Below, piece after piece: positions 30,489-39,087 of a DNA stretch of 64,000 bases. The position numbers and the translations under genes are program-made. Position 1 is the stretch's first letter; each line of letters opens with the position of its first letter. A model generated the notes under the pieces. The model made no database searches and was not told the origin of the DNA. It was given only the letters and a program-made list of their open reading frames with translations. This DNA comes from Prauserella_A sp040645195. Its GTDB lineage: Bacteria > Actinomycetota > Actinomycetes > Mycobacteriales > Pseudonocardiaceae. The DNA is taken from the NCBI RefSeq assembly GCF_040645195.1, contig NZ_JBEYXW010000004.1, forward strand, positions 248,001 to 312,000, read 5' to 3'.

Positions 30489-32006
30489 TCAGTCGTACCG
30501 GCGCGGGGTCCAGACCAGGCGGGTTCCGTCCGGCTGTTGCCGGACCCTGGTGCGGGACGAGCCGATGATGAGCAGGCACCGCATGTCGACGACCGCGGGG
30601 TCGAACGTGCCGAGCGTGTCGACGCGCAGTGACTCCTCGGGACCGCCGACGTCCCGTGCGATCACCACCGGCGTCTCCGGCGCCCGGTGCCGCAGCAGCA
30701 CCTCCCGCGCGGTGGCGAGCTGCGTGGTGCGGCTGCGGGATGCCGGGTTGTAGACGGCGACGACGAGGTCGGCCGCTCCCGCGGCGTCCAGCCTCGCTTC
30801 GATGATCTCCCACGGCTTGAGCCGATCCGACAACGACAGCACGCAGTAGTCGTGCCCCAGCGGGGCACCCACTCGGGAAGCCGCCGCCTGCGCGGCCGTC
30901 ACCCCTGGCAGCACCCGCACCGACACGTCCGTCCACTCCGGACGCTCGGCCTGCTCCAGCACGGCCGAGGCCATCGCGAACACCCCGGGGTCACCGGAGG
31001 ACACGACGGCGACCCGCGCTCCGTGGCTGGCCAATTCGAGTGCCTCCGCGGCCCGGTCGGCCTCGACCCGGTTACCGGATGCGTGCCTGCGCTGCCCGGC
31101 GCGCTGCGGGACCTTCGCCAGGTACGGGCCGTAGCCGACGAGGTGCTCGGCCTCGGCGAGCGCCTGCTCGGCCTCGGGGGTGAGCCACTGTGGACCCGCC
31201 GGGCCGAGACCCACCACGACCACCTCTCCCCCGCGTGCGGGCTCCACCGGTTCGGGGGGCTCTGCGGCGCCGGATTTGCGTGCCGCGTAGGCCGGGCTCG
31301 GCACGACGGCGACCGAGAAGTACGGCACGGTCGAAGGATCGACCTCGGCGAACGGCTCCACGCGCTGCGTTTGCCAGGTGGCGCGCTCGACGTAGAACGC
31401 CTCGTCGAGCTTGCCGGACTCGGCGAGCGCCTCGCGTACCGTGCCGAACGTGCGGCCGAGCTTGACCACCGCAGCCGCATCGGTGTCGGCGAGGCGGCGC
31501 GCCAGTTCGGGCCCTGGCAAGGTACCCGGCAACACGGTCAGCACCTCGTCGCGCTGCACCAGCGGCCTGCCCAGCACCGCCGCCGCGGCGCTCACGGAGG
31601 TCACGCCTGGCACGACGTGCGCCTCGTAGCGATCGGCGAGGCGTTCGTGCATGTACATGTAGGAGCCGTAGAAGAACGGATCGCCCTCGCACAGCAGCAC
31701 CACGTCGCGCCCGGCGTCGAGATGCTCGGCGAGCCGTTTCGCCGACACCTCGTAGAACTCGGCGATCGCCCCTTCGTACCCGCCGGGGTGGTTCGTGGTC
31801 TCCGTGGTGACCGGGTACATCAGGCGTTCTTCGAGCTGCCCCTCGTGCAGGTACGGTTCGGCGACCGAGCGCGCGATGCTGCGGCCGTGCCGGGCGCAGT
31901 GGTAGGCGATCACGTCGGCCGCGCTGATCAGCCTGGCCGCGCGCACGGTGAGCAGCTCGGGGTCGCCGGGGCCGAGTCCGACCCCGTACAGCACGCCGGT
32001 GCTCAC
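30489..32006 (-). CDS. cobIJ: Fused precorrin-2 C20- / precorrin-3B C17-methyltransferase (505 aa)
   Basis: A GTG at 32006 follows GGAGGAGG and overlaps the cobH stop. The first half (about 1-245) is CobI: GVGLGPGDPELLTVRAARLI, LCEGDPFFYGSYMYMH, VPGVTSVSAAAA. A ~20-residue linker rich in Glu/Pro leads to CobJ (about 265-505): VVGLGPAGPQWLTPEAE, VSSGDPGVFAMASAV, LPGVTAAQAAASRVGAPLGHDYCVLSLSD. The fusion is as in mycobacterial Rv2066 and performs C20 methylation and ring-contracting C17 methylation. It is the last gene of the cobG-cobH-cobIJ unit. Confidence 0.96.
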   Translation of the reverse strand: MSTGVLYGVGLGPGDPELLTVRAARLISAADVIAYHCARHGRSIARSVAEPYLHEGQLEERLMYPVTTETTNHPGGYEGAIAEFYEVSAKRLAEHLDAGRDVVLLCEGDPFFYGSYMYMHERLADRYEAHVVPGVTSVSAAAAVLGRPLVQRDEVLTVLPGTLPGPELARRLADTDAAAVVKLGRTFGTVREALAESGKLDEAFYVERATWQTQRVEPFAEVDPSTVPYFSVAVVPSPAYAARKSGAAEPPEPVEPARGGEVVVVGLGPAGPQWLTPEAEQALAEAEHLVGYGPYLAKVPQRAGQRRHASGNRVEADRAAEALELASHGARVAVVSSGDPGVFAMASAVLEQAERPEWTDVSVRVLPGVTAAQAAASRVGAPLGHDYCVLSLSDRLKPWEIIEARLDAAGAADLVVAVYNPASRSRTTQLATAREVLLRHRAPETPVVIARDVGGPEESLRVDTLGTFDPAVVDMRCLLIIGSSRTRVRQQPDGTRLVWTPRRYD

Positions 32007-32629
32007 ACCTCCTCCTTCGAGGCGATCGCGTTCACCGCGCCGACGGCCAGCGCGCTGCCGCCCCGGCGACCCCGCACCACCAGGTACGGCGCGGGTGCGC
32101 GTTCGATCAGCAACTCCTTGGATTCCGCGGCACCCACGAAGCCCACCGGTACGCCGATGATCGCCGCGGGCACGCCGGCACCCTCGTCGATCAGTTCCAG
32201 CAGCCGGAACAGTGCCGTCGGTGCGTTGCCGATCGCCACGACCGAACCCGCGAGCCTGTCCCGCCACAGCTCGAGCGCGGCTGCCGAGCGGGTGGTGCCG
32301 AGCCGCTCCGCGAGTGCGGGCACGCGGTCGTCGGAGAGGGTGCACAGGACGTCGTTGCGCGCTGGCAAGCGTTTGCGGGTGACGCCGCTGGCGATCATGT
32401 TGGCATCACACAGCACGGGGGCGCCGGCTTCCAGTGCCGCGCGCCCGGCCTCGACGACCTCGAGCGAGTAGGCGAGATCGGCCACGAGATCGACCATCCC
32501 GCAGGAGTGGATCATCCGCACTGCAACGCCCGCGATGTCGTCGGGCAGTATCCCGAGGTCGGCCTCGTCGCGGATCGTGGCGAAGGAGTGGCGGTAGATC
32601 TCCGCACCGTCGCGGATGTAATCGATCAC
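32003..32629 (-). CDS. cobH: Precorrin-8X methylmutase (208 aa)
   Basis: A GTG start at 32629 (VIDYIRDGAEIYRHSFATIR) overlaps the cobG stop as GTGA. CobH moves a methyl from C11 to C12 to give hydrogenobyrinate. The catalytic-His region is VRMIHSCGMVDLV. CDANMIASGVTRKRLPA, AIGNAPTALFRLLELID and IGVPVGFVGAAESKELL are standard family motifs. Length is normal. Confidence 0.96.
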   Translation of the reverse strand: MIDYIRDGAEIYRHSFATIRDEADLGILPDDIAGVAVRMIHSCGMVDLVADLAYSLEVVEAGRAALEAGAPVLCDANMIASGVTRKRLPARNDVLCTLSDDRVPALAERLGTTRSAAALELWRDRLAGSVVAIGNAPTALFRLLELIDEGAGVPAAIIGVPVGFVGAAESKELLIERAPAPYLVVRGRRGGSALAVGAVNAIASKEEV

Positions 32630-33732
32630 TGGCGTCCTCTCAGAGTGTCGAGCAACTGGGCCGGGGAAACCAGGGTGCCGTCCACGCGGTAACCAGCGTT
32701 CTCGGCGACGACGTCGGCATGCGCTCCCCGCGGCCTGCCGCAACGGCGTTCGCAGCCGGAGAAGTGCGCGCGGACGCCGCTGATCATGGCGGTCGGTGCG
32801 TCGGCCCGGACATCCGCTCGCGCCTTGGCACAGCCGGGCCTGCCAATGCAGGCGCTGATCCCGAGCTCGGGTGCCGCGGGGTCGGTGACCAGCCCGGCAC
32901 CCTCCGGCACAGCGCCGGTCAGCACGAGCGTCCGCCACGGCGTCACGACCAGATCGCCCAGTGTGGCAAGCACATCCGCCCTCAGCTGCCCGAACACCGG
33001 CGCCGCCACGACCACACCGTTGCCGACCGGACCAACCTGGATGGCCGACGTGGCACGGACCAGCCGGTCGTCCGGCGTCACCGCGTGGGCCCAGCGGCGC
33101 ACGCCGTCGAGCACCGGGGCTGGATCGGCTTCCCGGATGCGCCAGGCCGCGCCGCGGCTGCGCTCGAACGCGACGGCCGCCTCGACCAGTCCCGTCACCG
33201 CGTCCCGCGCCGGTATCCGCAGGCCGGTGTCCGCGCCGTCCAGGAGTAGCGCCCCGGTGCCGGAGTCCAGTGCACGCCAGCACACATCGGCTCCCTCGCC
33301 GGCCACATCGCCGCGCCCGTCGTCCAGCGCGAACAGGAACCGGCCCGGCAGCCGGGCCAGTTCGGGGCGGGCGCACACCGCCCGGTCCAGCGCGGTGACC
33401 AGCGGCCGGGCGTCCACCAGCCCGCCGTGTAGCCCCGAAAGCGGTGAGCCAAGGATGTTCCGCACGCGTTCGTGGGTCGGCGCGGGCAGCAGTCCGGCAT
33501 TCGCCAGCCGGGTGACGAGCTCATCGACATCGGTCACCGCCCGCAGCTGCAGGTTCGCGCGCGACGTGAGATGGATCATGCCGTCGCCGAGCTCGTCCGC
33601 GCACTCGGCGACCACCCGTGCCTGCGCGCTGCTCAGGGCGCCACCGGGCAACCGGACCCTGGCGAGTGCGCCGTCGGCGGCGTCATGGGTCGCGACGGCG
33701 CCGGGGCAGGCATCAGCGCGCATGCGGGTCAT
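32626..33732 (-). CDS. cobG: Precorrin-3B synthase (368 aa)
   Basis: The start taken is the ATG at 33732 (MTRMRADACPGA) with GGAG 8 bp upstream; a GTG three codons earlier exists. CobG is the oxygen-using monooxygenase that makes the C20 hydroxyl/lactone and is related to sulfite/nitrite reductases. The Fe-S/siroheme-type Cys pattern ACIGRPGCAKARAD and HFSGCERRCGRP is intact. HLTSRANLQLRAV and GSPLSGLHGGLVDARP are the other conserved parts. Its presence marks the aerobic cobalamin route. It is the first gene of the reverse-strand cobG-cobH-cobIJ unit. Confidence 0.93.
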   Translation of the reverse strand: MTRMRADACPGAVATHDAADGALARVRLPGGALSSAQARVVAECADELGDGMIHLTSRANLQLRAVTDVDELVTRLANAGLLPAPTHERVRNILGSPLSGLHGGLVDARPLVTALDRAVCARPELARLPGRFLFALDDGRGDVAGEGADVCWRALDSGTGALLLDGADTGLRIPARDAVTGLVEAAVAFERSRGAAWRIREADPAPVLDGVRRWAHAVTPDDRLVRATSAIQVGPVGNGVVVAAPVFGQLRADVLATLGDLVVTPWRTLVLTGAVPEGAGLVTDPAAPELGISACIGRPGCAKARADVRADAPTAMISGVRAHFSGCERRCGRPRGAHADVVAENAGYRVDGTLVSPAQLLDTLRGRQ

Positions 33733-33822
33733 GGGTGGCACTCCATCACTGTAGTGAGCAAGCCTCAGATCACCTTGACTCCGCTGCCGCGCGGCCCGGA
33801 GAGTGGGACCGGGAGGCTTCTT

Positions 33823-36800
33823 GTGATCTTGCTGCTGTCCACGTCGGACACCGACCTGCTGAGCGCGCGCGCCAGCGGCGCCGACTACCGCCTTGCCAAC
33901 CCCGCCCGGCTCGACCTCGCCGAGTTGCCCGGGCTGCTGGAGGGCGTGCCGATCGTCGTGGTGCGCATCCTCGGCACCGAACGCACCTGGGCGGAGGGGC
34001 TACGCCAGGTGCGGGAAAGCGGTGCGCACGTCGTGGTGCTCGGCGGCGAGCAGGCACCGGACGCCGAGCTGATGGCGTTGTCGACGGTGCCTGCAGGCAT
34101 CGCCACCGACGCGCACGCCTACCTCGCGCACGGCGGACCCGCGAACCTCGCCGAACTGCAGCGGTTCCTGTCGGACACGCTGCTGTTGTCGGGTGAGGGG
34201 TTCGAACCACCCGCCGAGCAGCCGTCGTGGGGTGTCCTGGGTAACGGCCCCCAAGGCCACCCTGGGGGCCCTGTCGTGGCGATCCTCTATTACCGCGCAC
34301 ATCACCTGGCCGGCAACACGGCGTTCGTGGAGGCACTCGCCGAGCAGATCGAGCTGGCTGGCGGGCAGGCGCTGCCCATCTACTGTTCGTCGTTGCGCTC
34401 GCGCCCGCCGGAGCTGATGGCCGAGCTGCGCAAAGCAGACGCGCTGCTGGTCACCGTGCTCGCCGCCGGTGGTACCCGGCCCGCCGAGGCAGGCGCGGGC
34501 GGCGATGACGAGGCGTGGGACGTGGCCGAACTGGCCGCGCTGGACGTACCGACGCTGCAGGCGCTGTGCCTCACCAGCGACCGCGCCACGTGGCAGGACA
34601 ACGACGAAGGGCTGTCGCCGCTCGACGCCGGTAACCAGATGGCGGTGCCGGAGTTCGACGGCAGGCTCATCACGGTGCCGTTCTCGTTCAAGGAGCTCGA
34701 TCCCGACGGCCTGCCGCGCTACGTCGCCGACACCGAACGGGCGTCGCGGGTGGCGCGGATCGCGCTCGCCCACGCCCGGCTGCGCCACACGCCACCCGCC
34801 GAGCGGCGGATCGCCATCGTGCTCTCGGCATACCCGACCAAACATTCGCGCGTGGGCAACGCTGTCGGCCTGGACACCCCGGCTTCGGCGGTGGAGCTGC
34901 TGCGGCGCATGCGCGAGCGCGGTTACGACCTCGGCCCGGACGCCTTCCCCGGTGTCGAGCCCACCGGCACCGACCAGCCGGACGGCGACGCGCTGATCCA
35001 CGCGCTGATCGCCGCGGGCGGTCAGGATCCGGAGTGGCTGACCGAGGAACAGCTCTCGGGCAATCCGATCCGGGTGCCAGCGGCGCGTTACCAGGAGTGG
35101 TTCGACACGCTGCCTGACGACCTGCGCGCGGCCATGGCGGAGCATTGGGGACCGCCGCCGGGCGAGCTCTATGTCGAGGGCGGCGACATCGTGCTCGCGT
35201 CACTGCAGGCCGGCAACGTGGTGCTGATGATCCAGCCGCCTCGCGGGTTCGGGGAGAACCCGGTGGCGATCTACCACAATCCGGACCTGCCGCCCAGTCA
35301 TCACTACCTCGCCGCGTATCGCTGGCTGGAGGAGGAGTTCGGTGCGCACGCCGTGGTGCACCTCGGCAAGCACGGTTCGCTGGAGTGGCTGCCCGGCAAG
35401 ACGGCCGGGCTGTCGGCCTCGTGTGCACCGGACGCCGTGCTCGGGAACCTGCCGCTGGTCTACCCGTTCCTCATCAACGATCCGGGTGAGGGCGCGCAGG
35501 CCAAGCGCCGCGCGCACGCGACGATCGTCGACCACCTGATCCCGCCGATGGCGCGGGCCGAGAGCTACGGCGACATGGCACGGCTGGAGCAGCTGCTCGA
35601 CGAGCACGCCAACATCGCCGCGATGGACCCGGCGAAGCTGCCTGCGATCCGGCAGCAGATCTGGACGCTCATCCAGGCCGCGAAGCTCGACCACGACCTC
35701 GGCATCGAGGAACGCCCGCACGACGCGGAGTTCGACGACTTCCTGCTGCATATCGACGGCTGGCTGTGCGAGGTGAAGGACGCGCAGATTCGCGATGGCC
35801 TGCACATCCTCGGCGCGGCTCCGACCGGCGCGGCGCGGGTGAACCTCGTGCTGGCGATCCTGCGGGCGCAGCAGATGTGGGGCGGCAAGCAGGGCGCGGT
35901 GCCCGGACTTCGGGCCGCGCTGGGCCTTGCCGAGGGTGCGCCGACCGCCGAGGTGGACGCGGTGGAGCGCACCGCCCGCGCACTCGTGGAGGCCATGGAG
36001 GAACGCGAATGGTCCGTTGCCGCAGTCGACACCGTGTGCGCAGAGTTACCCCAAGGCCACCTTGGGGGCAGTTCTGTCGCCGAGGTGCTCCGGTTCGCCG
36101 CGACGGAGATCGTGCCGCGGCTGGCGGGAACGAGCGGGGAGCTCGACGCCGTCTTGCACGCCCTCGACGGCGGTTACATCCCTGCCGGCCCGAGCGGCTC
36201 GCCGTTGCGCGGGCTGGTCAACGTCCTGCCGACCGGGCGCAACTTCTACACCGTCGACCCCAAGGCCATCCCGAGCAGGCTCGCGTGGGAGACCGGGCAG
36301 GCACTGGCCGAGTCGCTGGTGCGGCGCTACCGGGAGGACAACGGCGACTGGCCGCGCTCGGTGGGCCTCTCGGTATGGGGCACCTCCGCCATGCGCACCT
36401 CCGGTGACGATGCGGCAGAGGTGCTGGCGCTGCTCGGTGTGCAACCGGTGTGGGACGAGGCGTCCCGGCGCGTCACCGGGCTGGAGGCGATCCCGCCGGC
36501 CGAGCTGGGCAGGCCGCGCATCGACGTGACCGTGCGTATCAGTGGCTTCTTCCGGGATGCCTTCCCGCATGTGATCGACCTGTTGGACGATGCCGTGCGC
36601 CTGGTCGCCGCGCTCGACGAACCCGAGTCGGAGAACTTCGTGCGGGCACACGTGCGTGCCGATCTCGCCACGCACGGCGACGAACGGCGCGCCACGACCC
36701 GGATCTTCGGTTCGAAGCCGGGTACCTACGGCGCCGGGCTGCTGCAGCTCATCGACTCCGGCAACTGGCGCGACGATTCCGACCTCGCCGAGGTCTACGC

Positions 36801-37416
36801 GGTGTGGGGTGGTTACGCCTACGGCCGCGACCTCGACGGGGCACCGGCGCGGGCGGAGATGGAGAGCTCGTACCGACGGATCGTCGTGGCGGCGAAGAAC
36901 ACGGACACGCGCGAGCACGACATCGCCGACTCCGACGACTACTTCCAGTACCACGGCGGCATGATCGCGACCGTGCGCGCGCTCACCGGCCAGGCACCGG
37001 TGTCGTATGTCGGTGACAGCACCAGCCCGGACGCCGTACGCACCCGCACGCTGGGCGAGGAGACCGCACGGGTATTCCGGGCTCGCGTGGTGAACCCGCG
37101 CTGGCTGGCAGCCATGCGCAGGCACGGGTACAAGGGGGCGTTCGAGCTGGCCGCCACCGTGGACTACCTGTTTGGTTTCGACGCCACCGCCGGCGTGGTA
37201 GACGACTGGATGTACGCCAAGCTCACCGAGTCCTACGTGCTGGACAAGGAGAACCAGGAGTTCCTGGCGCAGGCCAACCCGTGGGCGCTGCGCGGCATCA
37301 TCGAACGGCTCACCGAGGCCGCCGATCGCGGACTGTGGGCCGAACCGGATCCGGAGCTGGTCGACCGGATGCGTGAGGTGTACCTGCGCATCGAAGGTGA
37401 CCTCGAAGGCGAGTAG
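33823..37416 (+). CDS. cobN: Cobaltochelatase CobN subunit (1197 aa) with two in-frame palindrome inserts
   Basis: The GTG at 33823 (VILLLSTSDTDLLSARAS) is chosen because GGGAGG lies 6 bp upstream and the family starts this way; an in-frame GTG at 33754 is weaker. CobN inserts cobalt into hydrogenobyrinate diamide with AAA+ partners, probably the ChlI/ChlD-like protein in this window. Conserved blocks include AYPTKHSRVGNAVGLDTP, HLGKHGSLEWLPGK, FLINDPGEGAQAKRR, PTGRNFYTVDP, WGTSAMRTSGDD and IFGSKPGTYGAGLL. At two loops (about residues 141-149 and 743-748) a dispersed palindromic DNA repeat is read in frame as PQGHPGG and PQGHLGG. Confidence 0.95.
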   Translation: MILLLSTSDTDLLSARASGADYRLANPARLDLAELPGLLEGVPIVVVRILGTERTWAEGLRQVRESGAHVVVLGGEQAPDAELMALSTVPAGIATDAHAYLAHGGPANLAELQRFLSDTLLLSGEGFEPPAEQPSWGVLGNGPQGHPGGPVVAILYYRAHHLAGNTAFVEALAEQIELAGGQALPIYCSSLRSRPPELMAELRKADALLVTVLAAGGTRPAEAGAGGDDEAWDVAELAALDVPTLQALCLTSDRATWQDNDEGLSPLDAGNQMAVPEFDGRLITVPFSFKELDPDGLPRYVADTERASRVARIALAHARLRHTPPAERRIAIVLSAYPTKHSRVGNAVGLDTPASAVELLRRMRERGYDLGPDAFPGVEPTGTDQPDGDALIHALIAAGGQDPEWLTEEQLSGNPIRVPAARYQEWFDTLPDDLRAAMAEHWGPPPGELYVEGGDIVLASLQAGNVVLMIQPPRGFGENPVAIYHNPDLPPSHHYLAAYRWLEEEFGAHAVVHLGKHGSLEWLPGKTAGLSASCAPDAVLGNLPLVYPFLINDPGEGAQAKRRAHATIVDHLIPPMARAESYGDMARLEQLLDEHANIAAMDPAKLPAIRQQIWTLIQAAKLDHDLGIEERPHDAEFDDFLLHIDGWLCEVKDAQIRDGLHILGAAPTGAARVNLVLAILRAQQMWGGKQGAVPGLRAALGLAEGAPTAEVDAVERTARALVEAMEEREWSVAAVDTVCAELPQGHLGGSSVAEVLRFAATEIVPRLAGTSGELDAVLHALDGGYIPAGPSGSPLRGLVNVLPTGRNFYTVDPKAIPSRLAWETGQALAESLVRRYREDNGDWPRSVGLSVWGTSAMRTSGDDAAEVLALLGVQPVWDEASRRVTGLEAIPPAELGRPRIDVTVRISGFFRDAFPHVIDLLDDAVRLVAALDEPESENFVRAHVRADLATHGDERRATTRIFGSKPGTYGAGLLQLIDSGNWRDDSDLAEVYAVWGGYAYGRDLDGAPARAEMESSYRRIVVAAKNTDTREHDIADSDDYFQYHGGMIATVRALTGQAPVSYVGDSTSPDAVRTRTLGEETARVFRARVVNPRWLAAMRRHGYKGAFELAATVDYLFGFDATAGVVDDWMYAKLTESYVLDKENQEFLAQANPWALRGIIERLTEAADRGLWAEPDPELVDRMREVYLRIEGDLEGE
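34246..34270. repeat. Palindromic repeat inside cobN (copy 1)
   Basis: The 25-bp near-palindrome GGCCCCCAAGGCCACC followed by CTGGGGGCC belongs to the same family as the intergenic hairpins at 43815 and 62301. It is read in the cobN frame as part of GNGPQGHPGGPV, in the loop between SWGVL and the strand VAILYYRAHH. Confidence 0.85.
36049..36067. repeat. Palindromic repeat inside cobN (copy 2)
   Basis: The perfect 8-bp-arm palindrome CCCCAAGG-CCA-CCTTGGGG is read in the cobN frame as LPQGHLGG, between VDTVCAE and SSVAEVLRF. It is the arm sequence of the intergenic hairpin family seen elsewhere in the window. Confidence 0.88.
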
Positions 37417-37418
37417 CC

Positions 37419-37985
37419 ATGAAGCTGCACGAGCGGATCGACGAGCGGCTGCGTGAGTTCCTCCTCACCCAGCCGGTGTTCTTCGTCGGTACGGCACCCG
37501 CGTCCGCGGACGGGCACGTCAACGTGTCGCCGAAGGGGATGGCAGGCACTTTCGCGGTGCTCGGTGGGCATCGGGTCGCCTACCTCGACTTCACCGGCAG
37601 CGGCGCGGAAACGATTGCGCACCTGCGGGACAACGGCCGCATCGTGCTGATGTTCTGCGCCTTCGCCGGCCCGCCGAACATCGTGCGGCTACACGGCCAC
37701 GGTCGCGTGGTGCTGCCCAGCGACCCGGATTTCGGCGTGTTGCTGGGTCATTTCGGGGACGAACTGCCGCGTGGAGTGCGGGCGATCATCGATGTGCAGG
37801 TGGAGCGGGTGAGCGATTCCTGCGGTTTCGCGGTGCCGTTGCTGGAGTACGCCGGCGACCGCGACCTGCTGCAGCGGTGGACCGAACGCAAGAACGACGC
37901 CGACCTCGACCGCTACCGGGAACGCAAGAACACACACAGCATCGACGGTCTGCCCGCACTCACACCTTCTCGACGAAACGTTTGA
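37419..37985 (+). CDS. Pyridoxamine 5'-phosphate oxidase-family protein (188 aa)
   Basis: The ATG at 37419 is 2 bp after the cobN stop. The fold is the split-barrel FMN/heme/F420-binding type. The N-terminal FLLTQPVFFVGTAP, VNVSPKGM and VAYLDFTGSGAETIAHLRDN are typical of the group annotated as PPOX-family proteins. No catalytic assignment can be made; members bind FMN or F420. It may be co-transcribed with cobN by spacing, but a B12 role is not implied. Its last 26 bp overlap the 3' end of the convergent SRPBCC gene. Confidence 0.8.
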   Translation: MKLHERIDERLREFLLTQPVFFVGTAPASADGHVNVSPKGMAGTFAVLGGHRVAYLDFTGSGAETIAHLRDNGRIVLMFCAFAGPPNIVRLHGHGRVVLPSDPDFGVLLGHFGDELPRGVRAIIDVQVERVSDSCGFAVPLLEYAGDRDLLQRWTERKNDADLDRYRERKNTHSIDGLPALTPSRRNV

Positions 37986-38382
37986 GCCCGTCGGCTTCCA
38001 TCGTGACGTAGCGCCGGGTCAGCCCGCTCAGAACGACACCGAGCACCGCGCCGAGCGGGCCGCGCTGCTCCAGCGACAGGGTCAGCGTCGTCGTGCCGTT
38101 CTCCCCCGGATCGAGGCTGTGCCCGGCAATCACGGCGCTGCCGGGGCTCCTGGCCTCCCAGGTGAAACCCGACCCTTCGGTCAGTTCGGTGACCTGCCAG
38201 ACCTGCGCCGCCAGCTTCGGCTGCTTGACCCGCGCCCGGCTGCCGACCTGAAACGGACCACTGTCCGGCCTGCGCACCGACGTCATCGAGTCCGACCAGT
38301 CGGGCCAGCGTTCGACATCGGTCAACGCTGCCCACACCACTTCGCGTTCAGCAGCAATGCTGCGCACCACGGTGAGCCCCAT
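37960..38382 (-). CDS. SRPBCC-family protein (140 aa)
   Basis: The ATG at 38382 (MGLTVVRSIAAEREVVWAALTDVERWPDWSDSM) begins a START/Bet v 1-like polyketide-cyclase fold with the hallmark VWAALTDVERWPDWSD. Proteins of this type bind hydrophobic ligands; many actinobacterial copies have no known reaction. The 3' end overlaps the PPOX gene on the other strand. No partner gene suggests a ligand. Confidence 0.8.
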   Translation of the reverse strand: MGLTVVRSIAAEREVVWAALTDVERWPDWSDSMTSVRRPDSGPFQVGSRARVKQPKLAAQVWQVTELTEGSGFTWEARSPGSAVIAGHSLDPGENGTTTLTLSLEQRGPLGAVLGVVLSGLTRRYVTMEADGLKRFVEKV

Positions 38383-38400
38383 CGCGACAATCTAGCCAAT

Positions 38401-39087
38401 CTAGCCGTAAACGGGCACCTGAGCGCCGCTGACGATGCCTGAAGCGTCGCCACACAGGAAGGCGATCACCCTGGCGATGTCCTCCGGCGCCACCCAGCCG
38501 CTGCGGTCGGCGTCGGGCTGGCTGGCGCGGTTCGCCGGGGTGTCAATGACGTTGGGCAACACGGCGTTGACCCGGATTCCGCGCCGTGAGTACTCGGCGT
38601 CCAGCGCACCCACCAGACCCAGCACCGCCGCCTTCGATGTCACATAGCCGGCCGCGCCAGGAAACGGATGCAACGCCGCCCGGCTCGACATGCACACGAT
38701 GGCGCCGCCACCGGCCGCGAGCAGGTGCGGGATCGCCGCCTGCGACACCAGATACGTCGGCCGCAGGTTCAGGCGCAGCTGCTGCTCGAACTCCTCGACC
38801 GGCGTGTCGGCCACCCGCTCCCCCATCGCGAACCCGCCGACCAGGTTCACCACCGCCCGCAGCGGAGCCGACGGCTCACCGGCGGCCTGTCCGGCAGCGC
38901 GCGCGGCATCGGCGGGCTCGAACAGGTCGGCTCGCAGCAGTTCCAGCCCCGCGGCGGGCTCGAGCCGCGCGCGTTCCGCCTCGACGACCCATGGCACGAC
39001 CACACGCCAGCCCTCGGCCAGCAACGCCGTGGTGACGGCGACCCCGAGGCCACCGGTACCGCCCGTCACGAGCGCTGTCCTGTTCAT
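38401..39087 (-). CDS. Short-chain dehydrogenase/reductase (228 aa)
   Basis: The ATG at 39087 overlaps the ilvD stop (ATGA). The NAD(P) motif TGGTGGLG is at about residues 9-16, the catalytic Ser is in CMSSRAALHPFPG, and the YxxxK pair is YVTSK. The C-terminal IASGIVSGAQVPVYG-like end is an SDR hallmark. Substrate unknown. It probably shares a transcript with ilvD, but a role in branched-chain amino acid synthesis is not supported. Confidence 0.85.
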   Translation of the reverse strand: MNRTALVTGGTGGLGVAVTTALLAEGWRVVVPWVVEAERARLEPAAGLELLRADLFEPADAARAAGQAAGEPSAPLRAVVNLVGGFAMGERVADTPVEEFEQQLRLNLRPTYLVSQAAIPHLLAAGGGAIVCMSSRAALHPFPGAAGYVTSKAAVLGLVGALDAEYSRRGIRVNAVLPNVIDTPANRASQPDADRSGWVAPEDIARVIAFLCGDASGIVSGAQVPVYG

